From assembly GCA_002333095.1 (NCBI GenBank), contig DDBK01000171.1:1-5693 (forward strand): DNA of 5,693 bases. Reading direction: 5' to 3'. Source of the stretch: Cellvibrionales bacterium UBA2034. Its GTDB lineage: Bacteria > Pseudomonadota > Gammaproteobacteria > Pseudomonadales > UBA7239. Under the pieces are notes generated by a model. That model was not told the DNA's origin. It was given only the letters and a program-made list of their open reading frames with translations, and searched no databases. Position numbers and translations under genes: made by a program. Shown piece by piece: positions 1-5,575 of the stretch (position 1 is the stretch's first letter; every line of letters starts with the position of its first letter).

Positions 1-731
1 GTACGTGGCGTGAAAAAATAGGGCTTGCACCGGACGTGTTGGCACGCGCCGCCCAACCATTTCAGCAAGAGCCCACTGGCTGGCTGACACCGGATGACAT
101 TGCCCTGGATGCCGCTTCACCTCTGCAACAGCAGCTGGAAAGGTTCCAGCTGACGGCCACTGAACGCGGCTGGATAGCTGCCGGCTTTATCAGCGGCACT
201 GACCAGTTTGCTGCGCTGGAGGGCTATGCCGACACCCATGAAGGCGTGCACTGGATGAACCCCGTGGCTGACATATCGGCCATGTTCAAACACTACCGGG
301 AGCAGACGGGCTGGATGATGGCGCTGGCCTATGCAGTGATAGCCCTGCTGCTGTGTTGGCGTTACGGCGCCACGCAAGCGTGGCGGGTCATGCTGGCACC
401 GGCGCTGGCTGCATGGATTACGCTGGGGATACTCGGCTATGCGGGGGTGGCCATCAACCTGTTCCATGTCCTGGCCCTGCTGCTGGTGCTGGGCGTAGGC
501 ATTGATTACAGCATCTTTTTTGCCGAGAGCCATACGCATCGTGACACCACCATGCTGGCCGTCATCCTGTCTACCGCCACCACCTTGCTGTCATTTGGCC
601 TGCTCGCACTGAGTGAAACCGCCGCCATTCGCTCATTTGGCATCGTGGTCAGTATTGGCATGGTCTGCGCCCTGCTGTTCTCGCCACTGGCACAGCAACG
701 CCGGCCGCACCGTGTGGCAGATCCCCGGTAG
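1..731 (+). CDS. MMPL/RND-family membrane exporter, C-terminal part (5' truncated by window edge)
   Basis: The frame is open to the left edge, and residues before the GTG at 36 continue it (TWREKIGLAPD), so that GTG is not the real start and the gene begins outside the window. About 242 residues are visible. The first ~95 look like the end of a periplasmic loop. Five hydrophobic segments follow, at about residues 103-122, 128-147, 150-173, 182-203 and 211-228, fitting TM8-TM12 of an RND/MMPL pump. The motif GIDYSIFF, with its Asp at codon 504-506, is the characteristic acidic transmembrane motif of proton-driven MMPL proteins. APE clusters usually carry an MMPL protein thought to move the lipid-like polyene across the inner membrane toward the cell surface. 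The C-terminus is short and Arg-rich after the last helix, as expected for a cytoplasmic tail. Family assignment is firm; the substrate is inferred from the neighbours. Confidence 0.87.
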   Translation, partial: TWREKIGLAPDVLARAAQPFQQEPTGWLTPDDIALDAASPLQQQLERFQLTATERGWIAAGFISGTDQFAALEGYADTHEGVHWMNPVADISAMFKHYREQTGWMMALAYAVIALLLCWRYGATQAWRVMLAPALAAWITLGILGYAGVAINLFHVLALLLVLGVGIDYSIFFAESHTHRDTTMLAVILSTATTLLSFGLLALSETAAIRSFGIVVSIGMVCALLFSPLAQQRRPHRVADPR

Positions 732-763
732 ATACGCCTACGGGAGATCATCGCGCGTTACGC

Positions 764-793
764 TTGGCAGAAGCATTGGCTTGTGCCTATACT
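764..793 (+). promoter_or_regulatory. Sigma70-like promoter for the TRL lipoprotein gene
   Basis: A TTGGCA box at 764-769 (5 of 6 matches to TTGACA) and a TATACT box at 788-793 (5 of 6 to TATAAT) are separated by 18 bp. Transcription would start near 800 and leave a leader of about 75 nt before the ATG at 876. It lies just after the exporter stop, so the lipoprotein gene probably has its own promoter. Called from consensus only. Confidence 0.55.
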
Positions 794-805
794 CAGAGCG
801 GGGTA

Positions 806-822
806 GCAGGCGGTATGCCTGC
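806..822 (+). other. Small hairpin in the 5' leader of the lipoprotein gene
   Basis: GCAGGC (806-811) and GCCTGC (817-822) form a perfect 6-bp GC-rich stem around a 5-nt loop. No T-run follows, so it is not a standard intrinsic terminator. It sits a few bases after the predicted transcription start, where it could stabilise the 5' end of the mRNA. It could also be a weak 3' end structure for exporter read-through. Function unproven. Confidence 0.35.
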
Positions 823-875
823 AGTATCACCCAAGGACATAAAAAAACTATCAATCACACAAAAGGAATCTATCT

Positions 876-1190
876 ATGTTGAAGAAAATCGCCGTAGCCT
901 CTGCACTGACCAGCGTTGTATTGCTCTCTGGTTGCGCCACTGGCTTGTCACCTGTAGGCGTTGGTCTGATCACCGACGTGAAAGGCCCGATCACTGCCAC
1001 CGACAAGAATGGCAGCAAAACCGGCACAGCCTGCGCCAGCACCATTATCGGCCTGATCAATCAGGGAGATGCGTCTATCCAGGCAGCCAAAGCAGAGGGT
1101 GGCATCAAGACAGTCGCTTCTGTTGATTATCACACCAAAGGTTTTTATCCATTCGTGGGTAAAACCTGCATTATCGTCACTGGCGACTGA
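876..1190 (+). CDS. TRL-like family small lipoprotein
   Basis: This 104-residue precursor has a classic lipoprotein signal: two lysines at 3-4, a hydrophobic stretch, and the lipobox LSGC ending at Cys20. The mature protein would be about 85 residues, and residue +2 is Ala, which favours outer-membrane sorting. The body has the pattern of the TRL family (named after a tRNA-associated locus): a Gly/Pro-rich start, the segment SKTGTACASTIIGLINQGDA at about 47-66, then an Ala-rich helix, 'GGIKTV', 'VDYHTKGFYP' and a final 'CIIVTGD'. Two further cysteines (53 and 98) could form a disulphide. An AAAAGGA ribosome-binding site at 861-867 fixes the ATG at 876. The gene has its own promoter and terminator and so is a separate unit. 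The biochemical role of TRL lipoproteins is not known, and a link to the pigment pathway is not implied by the sequence. Confidence 0.85.
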   Translation: MLKKIAVASALTSVVLLSGCATGLSPVGVGLITDVKGPITATDKNGSKTGTACASTIIGLINQGDASIQAAKAEGGIKTVASVDYHTKGFYPFVGKTCIIVTGD

Positions 1191-1206
1191 TCCCTATCCC
1201 CGCCAT

Positions 1207-1236
1207 AAAAAAGCCTCGCTGATGCGGGGCTTTTTT
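1207..1236. terminator. Bidirectional intrinsic terminator between convergent genes
   Basis: The stem GCCTCGC (1213-1219) pairs with GCGGGGC (1224-1230) with one G-U-type pair and a 4-nt loop. It is flanked by six A on the left and six T on the right, so on either strand a GC hairpin is followed by a U-tract. It ends the lipoprotein gene on the plus strand and the dar operon on the minus strand. The minus-strand stop codon (1235-1237) lies inside the flanking T-run. Confidence 0.9.
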
Positions 1237-2230
1237 ATTTGATGCCAGACAATATTTTCCAGGCCAGCACTTCACGATCCGCACAACCATTCAGGATGCC
1301 ATCAAGCAGCGCCGCATCCATTTTTTCACGGCCTTTGCACATCTTGCTCGCACGCAATGCAAACAAACGCCAGTGATCGCCCGCCTCTGTCATGGCTGTC
1401 GCCGCTTCTTTCAACGCCGCACTCTCCAGCAACTTTGATGATTCACGCAAAAAAGCCGCGTAGATAAAACGGAAACCGGCACCGCCTGTGCCAATTTCTT
1501 CTTGCATGCGCACAATATGCCCGAGATACAGAGGCAGATATTTTTCACATTGCACTGGATCGCGTTCCAGTTTTAACAATTGCTGGCCCATCCTCCGAAT
1601 GCCGCGAATACCAATAAACGGGAACGGCGCTTTTGTCATGATCCGGGTATTGCGCCGGATGGCGGCGGGAATCTGTTTCGCATAATCCACACTGGCTGGC
1701 ACATGTTCTGGCATGTACATCAAACCTTTTGCTGCCAATGCCCCTTTGGCAAAACGTGCTTTCATCAGGGAAGCGCGGTCACAACGCACCGGCGATTCAA
1801 ATACCGGATCACTGATCAGGTAATCATTGCCTTCACGGCCGTACACCACCAGATTGTGTGCATTGAAGTGGAAGCGCATGCCTTCTGGAAAATAAGGCAA
1901 CCAGAACACCGACGTTTGCAGGCCCACCACACGCCCCTGATCCAGCACCGTGTCCAGTGCATCCATGCCGCGCTGTGCATCACGAAATGTCTGGAACTGC
2001 ATCCGCACGCCTGTGGATTTTTGAAGCCCCTTGATAATCGCACGCGGTGGCATGCGATAAGCGATCAACGGTAACCCGGATAATTTCACAAAAGGAATCA
2101 GGGCGAAGCTCAAGGCAGCAGACAAACCAAATGCCATCGGCTCACTCATGGGAAGACCATGGTGCGTCAGCAGCGATGCCATCACACCGCTTTCGCAATG
2201 CGCGGATTGCCGGTGGATAAACCCGCTCAT
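1235..2230 (-). CDS. BtrH-like acyltransferase/cysteine-peptidase-fold protein (BtrH N-terminal domain plus DUF4872-like region)
   Basis: The 331-residue protein opens with HCESGVMASLLTHHG (Cys12), then a hydrophobic 'GLSAALSFALIPF' segment. Further on come HFNAHNLVVYG (His125) and YLISDPVFESP (Asp141). This order of Cys, His and Asp, with the beta-strand setting after the His, is that of a papain-like/C39-like fold and fits the N-terminal domain of BtrH. The helical second half (about 180-331) resembles the DUF4872-type partner domain. BtrH of butirosin synthesis moves an ACP-bound acyl chain onto an aminoglycoside, so an acyl-ACP-dependent transfer is the best analogy here. It is the last gene of the minus-strand operon, starting in a 4-bp ATGA overlap with the gene before it and ending in the terminator. 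In this setting (inference) it could join an aryl-polyenoyl group to the dialkylresorcinol. Peptidase or thioesterase activity is the alternative. Confidence 0.75.
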   Translation of the reverse strand: MSGFIHRQSAHCESGVMASLLTHHGLPMSEPMAFGLSAALSFALIPFVKLSGLPLIAYRMPPRAIIKGLQKSTGVRMQFQTFRDAQRGMDALDTVLDQGRVVGLQTSVFWLPYFPEGMRFHFNAHNLVVYGREGNDYLISDPVFESPVRCDRASLMKARFAKGALAAKGLMYMPEHVPASVDYAKQIPAAIRRNTRIMTKAPFPFIGIRGIRRMGQQLLKLERDPVQCEKYLPLYLGHIVRMQEEIGTGGAGFRFIYAAFLRESSKLLESAALKEAATAMTEAGDHWRLFALRASKMCKGREKMDAALLDGILNGCADREVLAWKILSGIK

Positions 2231-2631
2231 GGCCGCTCAACCAGAAGCCTGAGAGTGGCAACATCCAACCCTAATGCTTCGCTATAACGTTGCAGCAGCC
2301 GATCAGGCAAACGTGAATAAACCGACGGCTTGAAATGCCGGCGGATACGCCACTGGAATATGCCACTGGTCTGCGATAACAATGCCACATCCATTCGGCG
2401 ATACACCATGTAATATTCCAGCGCAGATGTTTCGCCACGTTGCGCACGCTGCCATATTTCTGCCTGCTGCTGTTGCAGAAGATCCAGTGCAGAATCTGTG
2501 GCGATGGTTTCTGCCTCCCACCCGGTGGATTGCACGCCTACATATTCACCGCACGCATCTGTGGCATACACCAGTTTGCGATGACCGCCATACGTGTGGC
2601 TGTTGTCTTGCGGAACAGCGTCAAGTTCCAT
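2227..2631 (-). CDS. Small uncharacterised dar-operon protein with helix-turn-helix-like C-terminus
   Basis: I do not recognise a named family for this 134-residue protein. The N-terminal third (1-40) is rich in Gly, Tyr and Trp (HTYGGHRKLVYATD, then QSTGWEAET) and looks like a small beta unit. Residues 42-75 form a polar helix with a QQQQ run. Residues 78-130 (YRRMDVALLSQTSG, FQWRIRRHF, LLQRYSEALGLDVATLR) have the spacing of Cro/CI-type helix-turn-helix helices, with a basic patch RIRRHF. No signal peptide or membrane segment is seen. Its start overlaps the end of darB by 11 bp, and its stop overlaps the next start as ATGA, so translation is probably coupled to both neighbours. It could be a small regulator, or an accessory protein for DarB or the BtrH-like enzyme that borrows such a fold. 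The gene is real given its tight packing; the function is open. Confidence 0.75.
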   Translation of the reverse strand: MELDAVPQDNSHTYGGHRKLVYATDACGEYVGVQSTGWEAETIATDSALDLLQQQQAEIWQRAQRGETSALEYYMVYRRMDVALLSQTSGIFQWRIRRHFKPSVYSRLPDRLLQRYSEALGLDVATLRLLVERP

Positions 2632-3787
2632 GGCATTTTTCCCGGGGAGGCATCACTGTCAGATGCATGAACGCAGTGGAGAACCGTCCGCTCTCGGGGA
2701 TGTAACACAGCAAGGTTTCACCTGGCTGCAAAACACCAGAGCGGAATAATTCGTCCAGCATAATGTAGATCGAGGCCGAACCCGTATTGCCTTTGCTGGC
2801 CAGATTGGTAAACCAGCGCGTCATCGGGATATCCAGCCCTGCTCGCTGCAAACCGGCATAAACCTTGTCCCGGAAAAACAGGGAAGAATAATGTGGCAGG
2901 AAATAATGGATCGATTCCGCTGCCAGATTGCGTTTCCTGATAATAGCCTGCAACGGTTCTTCAACGGTGTAACGGATCACTTGCTCATTGAGCAATTTCA
3001 CATCCTGCTTCACTGCCATAACAGATTCGCTGTCACGCGTTTCAGCATCACTATGTTGCCAACCACGCAATGTGCCGTCTGCATTTTTTGTTGCGCCGGC
3101 ATACATGCAGGTTTCTATTTCTCCGGCATAAGACAGGATATCGATCCAGTCTATACGCAGGGATATACCTGCATCGCGCGGCGTATTTTCCAACAACACA
3201 GCACCGGCACCATCAGAGAGCATCCAGCGCAGGAAATCTTTCTCGAATGCCAACTCGGGCTGCTTTTCGAGTGCATCAACACGGCTGTCGATTTCGGCAG
3301 AAAAGTTTCCGGCTTTCATACTCGCGGATGACAATTCCGAACCTGTGGCCACCGCGTAACAGGCATCCCCGGTGCGCACTGCATTCGCCGCATATTTCAA
3401 TGCCGTCATACCTGCAACACACACACCGCCAGCACTCAACACATCACACGCAGGCAAGGCCAGCTCACCTTGCACCATGCTGGCATGGCCTGGCATCAAC
3501 TGGTCTGCAATGGATGTGCCGCAAGCAAGGGAGTCAATTTTTCCGTGATCCGCATCGAGTGCGCGCACCGCTTCTGCTGCCAGCTGCGCATTGCTGTGCG
3601 TACACTGCAACGTATCCGGATCAATAGCGTAATGGCGGCCAACGATGCCGTTGCTGCGCAAGATAGTCCGGCGCGCACGGGAAGGCTTTTCACCCACCTG
3701 CCCGAGCAGGCGCTCCATCTCGTCATTGCCTACCGGCGCATGCGGCAGAAAAGCGCCTGTCGCAGTGATATAAACAGCGTGAGTCAT
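2621..3787 (-). CDS. darB: DarB-like beta-ketoacyl synthase III (dialkylresorcinol-forming condensing enzyme)
   Basis: The 388-residue protein is of the KAS III (FabH/thiolase-fold) type. The catalytic triad is visible: Cys123 in LSAGGVCVAGMTALKYA, His299 in FLPHYSS, and Asn334 in NLASKGNTGSASI. The ending GETLLCYIPESGRFSTAFM is the usual C-terminal glycine-rich strand region. DarB enzymes condense two beta-ketoacyl thioesters to a cyclohexanedione that becomes a 2,5-dialkylresorcinol. The upstream neighbour is a DarA-like protein only 5 bp away, which sets this copy apart from a housekeeping FabH. The frame is open upstream to 3937, but that stretch overlaps darA and has no KAS character. 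The ATG at 3787 gives the expected 'MTHAVYITATGAFLP' start and has a GGAGAAG ribosome-binding site. The 3' end overlaps the next gene by 11 bp. Confidence 0.87.
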   Translation of the reverse strand: MTHAVYITATGAFLPHAPVGNDEMERLLGQVGEKPSRARRTILRSNGIVGRHYAIDPDTLQCTHSNAQLAAEAVRALDADHGKIDSLACGTSIADQLMPGHASMVQGELALPACDVLSAGGVCVAGMTALKYAANAVRTGDACYAVATGSELSSASMKAGNFSAEIDSRVDALEKQPELAFEKDFLRWMLSDGAGAVLLENTPRDAGISLRIDWIDILSYAGEIETCMYAGATKNADGTLRGWQHSDAETRDSESVMAVKQDVKLLNEQVIRYTVEEPLQAIIRKRNLAAESIHYFLPHYSSLFFRDKVYAGLQRAGLDIPMTRWFTNLASKGNTGSASIYIMLDELFRSGVLQPGETLLCYIPESGRFSTAFMHLTVMPPREKCHGT

Positions 3788-3792
3788 GGAAA

Positions 3793-4719
3793 TCAGTCTT
3801 CTCCGGATGGAAGCGCGTAATAACAACGCTGTTGCGCAATGCGTGTGCGGGTAAGCGGCGATAACAATCGCTTGACCAGGGCAGAGACGGGCACCACGGT
3901 GAGAATCATCACTACGAGGAATACAACATACAGGCACAAAAACAGTTGCCGTAAAATGGAAGACGGCGAACCCAGTGCACGTAACGCTTTCCCCCAGATC
4001 ACGAAACTCCGGCGGGCAATTTTTTCTGATGCAATCAGCCGCTCGTTTACCACCACGGCTTGCAAGTTTTTCAGCATGGGAGTGCTGTCACGCATATCGC
4101 GTGCAGGCAATTGCCGGGCAATGGCTTCACCAAAACGACTGGCGGCGAGAATATCGTCCGCTGGAATGCCTGCAGCGGGCACACTGCCGCCGAGAAAAGG
4201 CCCGCGCTTTCCTGTCAGCATCCACATCGGCGTAGAAATGAATGTCGCAGCGGGATGCGCACGATCCACCAGCACGGCGTTATCCACTAATCGCGCACCC
4301 AGTGCTGCCAGTTTTCCTTTCATCACTTCCTGCGCCATCAGCCACATATTGCGACAGGCAATCAATGTCATCACCGGTTTGTCGTTGAGCAATTGGGCGG
4401 CTGCAGGGCTTTGCAGAAACGCCATCATGGGTTGGGAAGGCGACAGGAACCACACCTGGTACGCAAGGATGACGAGATCAAATGACGTGGCAGGATTCAC
4501 TTGCAATGGCTGCAACGGCAACGGCTCTTCGTACACCGTTTCTGGAAACGTGTTAAAAAAACGCAGGAAAGACCATGGGAATGGATAAGGTGTCACCGGG
4601 CGCAACGTTTCGAACACCACCTCGATATCCGGTGCCGCCAGCAACGGTCCAGCCACTGCATTCACCACATCAGCCAGCTGGCCAGTCTGTGACCAGGAAA
4701 CAATCAATATTTTCTTCAT
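3793..4719 (-). CDS. darA: DarA-like dialkylresorcinol condensing/cyclising enzyme
   Basis: The 308-residue protein begins 'MKKILIVSWSQTGQLADVV', a flavodoxin-like first strand with a phosphate-binding S-x-T-G loop at about residues 8-14. It continues with a strand 'SFDLVILAYQVWFLSPSQP' (about 79-97) and 'KPVMTLIACRNMW' (about 114-126), keeping a Rossmann/flavodoxin-type order. Near the C-terminus, about 257-283, lies one strong hydrophobic helix (LFLCLYVVFLVVMILTVVPV), then a basic tail, which suggests membrane attachment. DarA acts with DarB in forming the resorcinol ring, generally assigned to the cyclisation/aromatisation side. The frame is open upstream to 4857, but those residues are Cys/Arg-rich, overlap the dehydratase gene and lack family character, so the ATG at 4719 is chosen. 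No clear ribosome-binding site precedes it; the previous stop is 16 bp upstream, so re-initiation is likely. A plain flavodoxin-like reductase is the alternative, made unlikely by the adjacent darB. Confidence 0.82.
   Translation of the reverse strand: MKKILIVSWSQTGQLADVVNAVAGPLLAAPDIEVVFETLRPVTPYPFPWSFLRFFNTFPETVYEEPLPLQPLQVNPATSFDLVILAYQVWFLSPSQPMMAFLQSPAAAQLLNDKPVMTLIACRNMWLMAQEVMKGKLAALGARLVDNAVLVDRAHPAATFISTPMWMLTGKRGPFLGGSVPAAGIPADDILAASRFGEAIARQLPARDMRDSTPMLKNLQAVVVNERLIASEKIARRSFVIWGKALRALGSPSSILRQLFLCLYVVFLVVMILTVVPVSALVKRLLSPLTRTRIAQQRCYYALPSGED
3798..3804 (-). promoter_or_regulatory. Ribosome-binding site that sets the darB start
   Basis: On the minus strand GGAGAAG lies 10 nt before the ATG at 3787, within the last codons of darA (Gly-Glu-Asp). 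It supports the 388-residue DarB over the longer open frame and suggests translational coupling with darA. Confidence 0.6.
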
Positions 4720-4735
4720 GCTGGACGCACAGACG

Positions 4736-5053
4736 TCATGCGGCGGCGACCTCAACCAGCAACAGGTTGCCCTCTGCAATGCGCGTGCCTGCCTGCAAGC
4801 ATTCGACACGCATCCGCCCGTTCTGCACAGCTGCACATTGCACAGAAAATGGCTCACCGGGTAACAGCGTGCGCAAGAACTTGAACTTCCGGATGCCGGT
4901 TACCTGATAGGCAGGCCATTCAGCTGCCACCGCACTCAGGATATGATCCAGCACCACTACGCCGGGCACGACAGGATTGCCAGGAAAGTGACCCGGCAAA
5001 GCCGGATGGTCAGCGGCTATCGACATCTGCATGAAAAATCCCTGCGACTGCAT
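4736..5053 (-). CDS. ApeI-like hot-dog 3-hydroxyacyl-ACP dehydratase
   Basis: This 105-residue single hot-dog protein carries ADHPALPGHFPGNPVVPGVV at about 14-33. His22 is the expected catalytic histidine of the FabZ/FabA superfamily. The acidic partner position, 14 residues later, is Asp36 (VVVLDHIL), where FabZ has Glu. The second half (ITGIRKFKFLRTLLPGEPF-like region at about 51-69) is the typical strand pair before the last strands. The size and the LDHIL pattern fit the ApeI-like dehydratase group of aryl-polyene clusters, which removes water from 3-hydroxyacyl-ACP to build conjugated double bonds. It is the first gene of the minus-strand dar operon, divergent from the ApeP-like gene. 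The ATG at 5053 keeps the first beta-strand; an ATG at 5032, with an AGGGA seven bases upstream, is a credible alternative. A general FabZ-like role cannot be excluded. Confidence 0.78.
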   Translation of the reverse strand: MQSQGFFMQMSIAADHPALPGHFPGNPVVPGVVVLDHILSAVAAEWPAYQVTGIRKFKFLRTLLPGEPFSVQCAAVQNGRMRVECLQAGTRIAEGNLLLVEVAAA

Positions 5054-5071
5054 TCACGAATCCCGGTAATT

Positions 5072-5088
5072 ATCATGCTTATAATGAT
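5072..5088. promoter_or_regulatory. Imperfect 17-bp palindrome overlapping the TATAAT box (possible operator)
   Basis: Half-sites ATCAT (5072-5076) and ATGAT (5084-5088) are perfect inverted 5-mers around a 7-bp centre containing the -10 core. A dimeric repressor bound here would block both directions. AT-rich short palindromes can occur by chance, so this is only a candidate. Confidence 0.3.
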
Positions 5089-5103
5089 CGCCTGCCAGCA
5101 TTG

Positions 5104-5131
5104 ATGTTTTGGTATTTATGTTTTGTTATTT
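5104..5131 (+). repeat. Two tandem 14-bp repeats directly before the apeP-like start
   Basis: ATGTTTTGGTATTT (5104-5117) is followed directly by ATGTTTTGTTATTT (5118-5131), differing at one base, and the ATG of the next gene (5132) begins what would be a third copy. The units put three ATGs 14 bp apart in different frames. No ribosome-binding site stands in front of the last one. Confidence 0.85.
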
Positions 5132-5575
5132 ATGCGCTCGCTGATTCCCCATACAGGCACCATGTGCCTGCTGGACTGTGTCGAGATGTTTGATGACCTG
5201 CGGATAGTCTGCCGTGCGAGCAGCCACCACAGGCAGGACAACCCGCTACGGTATCGTGACAGGCTGTCCGTGCAGGCAGGCATTGAATACGCAGCCCAGG
5301 CTGTGGCAGCGCATGGCAGCTTGCTTGCTCAACAGGGCGGTAACGCGCCTTCCCCACGTGGCGGCATGATTGCTGTATTGACGGATATCCACTGGCACAC
5401 AGACCGGTTGGACACTTTTCCCGAAGACCTGGCTGTGATGGCTGAAAAGCTGGCCGACTTGCCGCAGGGTCTCAACTACCGCTTTTCCCTGTCGGCCGGG
5501 CAGCAACGCCTCCTGGATGGCGAGTTGATCATTGCCTTGCAGGACATTGTGCCTGCAGTAGCGACACCCATATGA
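5132..5575 (+). CDS. apeP: ApeP-like hot-dog dehydratase
   Basis: The 147-residue protein starts 'MRSLIPHTGTMCLLDCV', with His7 in the PH..xMxLLD motif, and carries VQAGIEYAAQAVAAHGSLL with Glu52. These two residues and motifs are those of the ApeP-like dehydratase family (hot-dog fold) found in aryl-polyene clusters. ApeP and ApeI are reported to work together as a dehydratase complex on ACP-bound intermediates. Here the ApeI-like gene lies just across the divergent promoter. The ATG at 5132 is preferred because it opens directly on the conserved motif; a TTG at 5123 in the same frame is possible, and neither has a good ribosome-binding site. The stop overlaps the next gene as ATGA, which points to a coupled operon running rightward. 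Role confidence comes from motif and context together. Confidence 0.82.
   Translation: MRSLIPHTGTMCLLDCVEMFDDLRIVCRASSHHRQDNPLRYRDRLSVQAGIEYAAQAVAAHGSLLAQQGGNAPSPRGGMIAVLTDIHWHTDRLDTFPEDLAVMAEKLADLPQGLNYRFSLSAGQQRLLDGELIIALQDIVPAVATPI

Larger units (their letters stand above)
5054..5131. promoter_or_regulatory. Divergent promoter region between dar operon and apeP-like gene
   Basis: This short AT-rich gap is the only space from which the leftward dar operon and the rightward ape genes can be started. On the plus strand a perfect TATAAT is at 5080-5085, giving a start near 5092; no good -35 box is found at the usual distance. On the minus strand the same TTATAA core (5079-5084) and a GATAAT-like site offer possible -10 boxes, also with poor -35 boxes. 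Weak -35 elements at both promoters would fit dependence on an activator. Minus-strand boxes are tentative. Confidence 0.5.

Noticed and set aside
36..38. GTG as the start of the exporter gene
   Set aside because: The frame is open to the window edge with protein-like sequence before it, and the protein lacks its N-terminal half, so the gene is truncated rather than starting here.
806..822. Intrinsic terminator for the exporter gene
   Set aside because: The stem has no following T-run and lies after the predicted promoter of the next gene.
764..1126. Plus-strand frame overlapping the TRL lipoprotein gene
   Set aside because: Different frame from the lipoprotein, Arg/Trp/Cys-rich nonsense translation, and it begins inside the promoter.
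1580..2074. Plus-strand open frame of 164 codons opposite the BtrH-like gene
   Set aside because: His/Arg-rich antisense shadow; the minus-strand frame carries the coherent Cys/His/Asp protein and operon overlaps.
3788..3937. Extra 50 codons upstream of the chosen darB start
   Set aside because: They overlap darA in another frame, lack KAS III features, and the ATG at 3787 has a ribosome-binding site and the expected N-terminus.
3839..4588. Long plus-strand open frame of 249 codons opposite darA
   Set aside because: It is antisense to a well-supported gene, has low-complexity Arg/Ser/Thr-rich translation, no ribosome-binding site and no recognisable family motif.
4720..4857. Extra 46 codons upstream of the chosen darA start
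   Set aside because: Cys/Arg-rich translation overlapping the dehydratase gene; the flavodoxin-like start MKKILIV begins at 4719.
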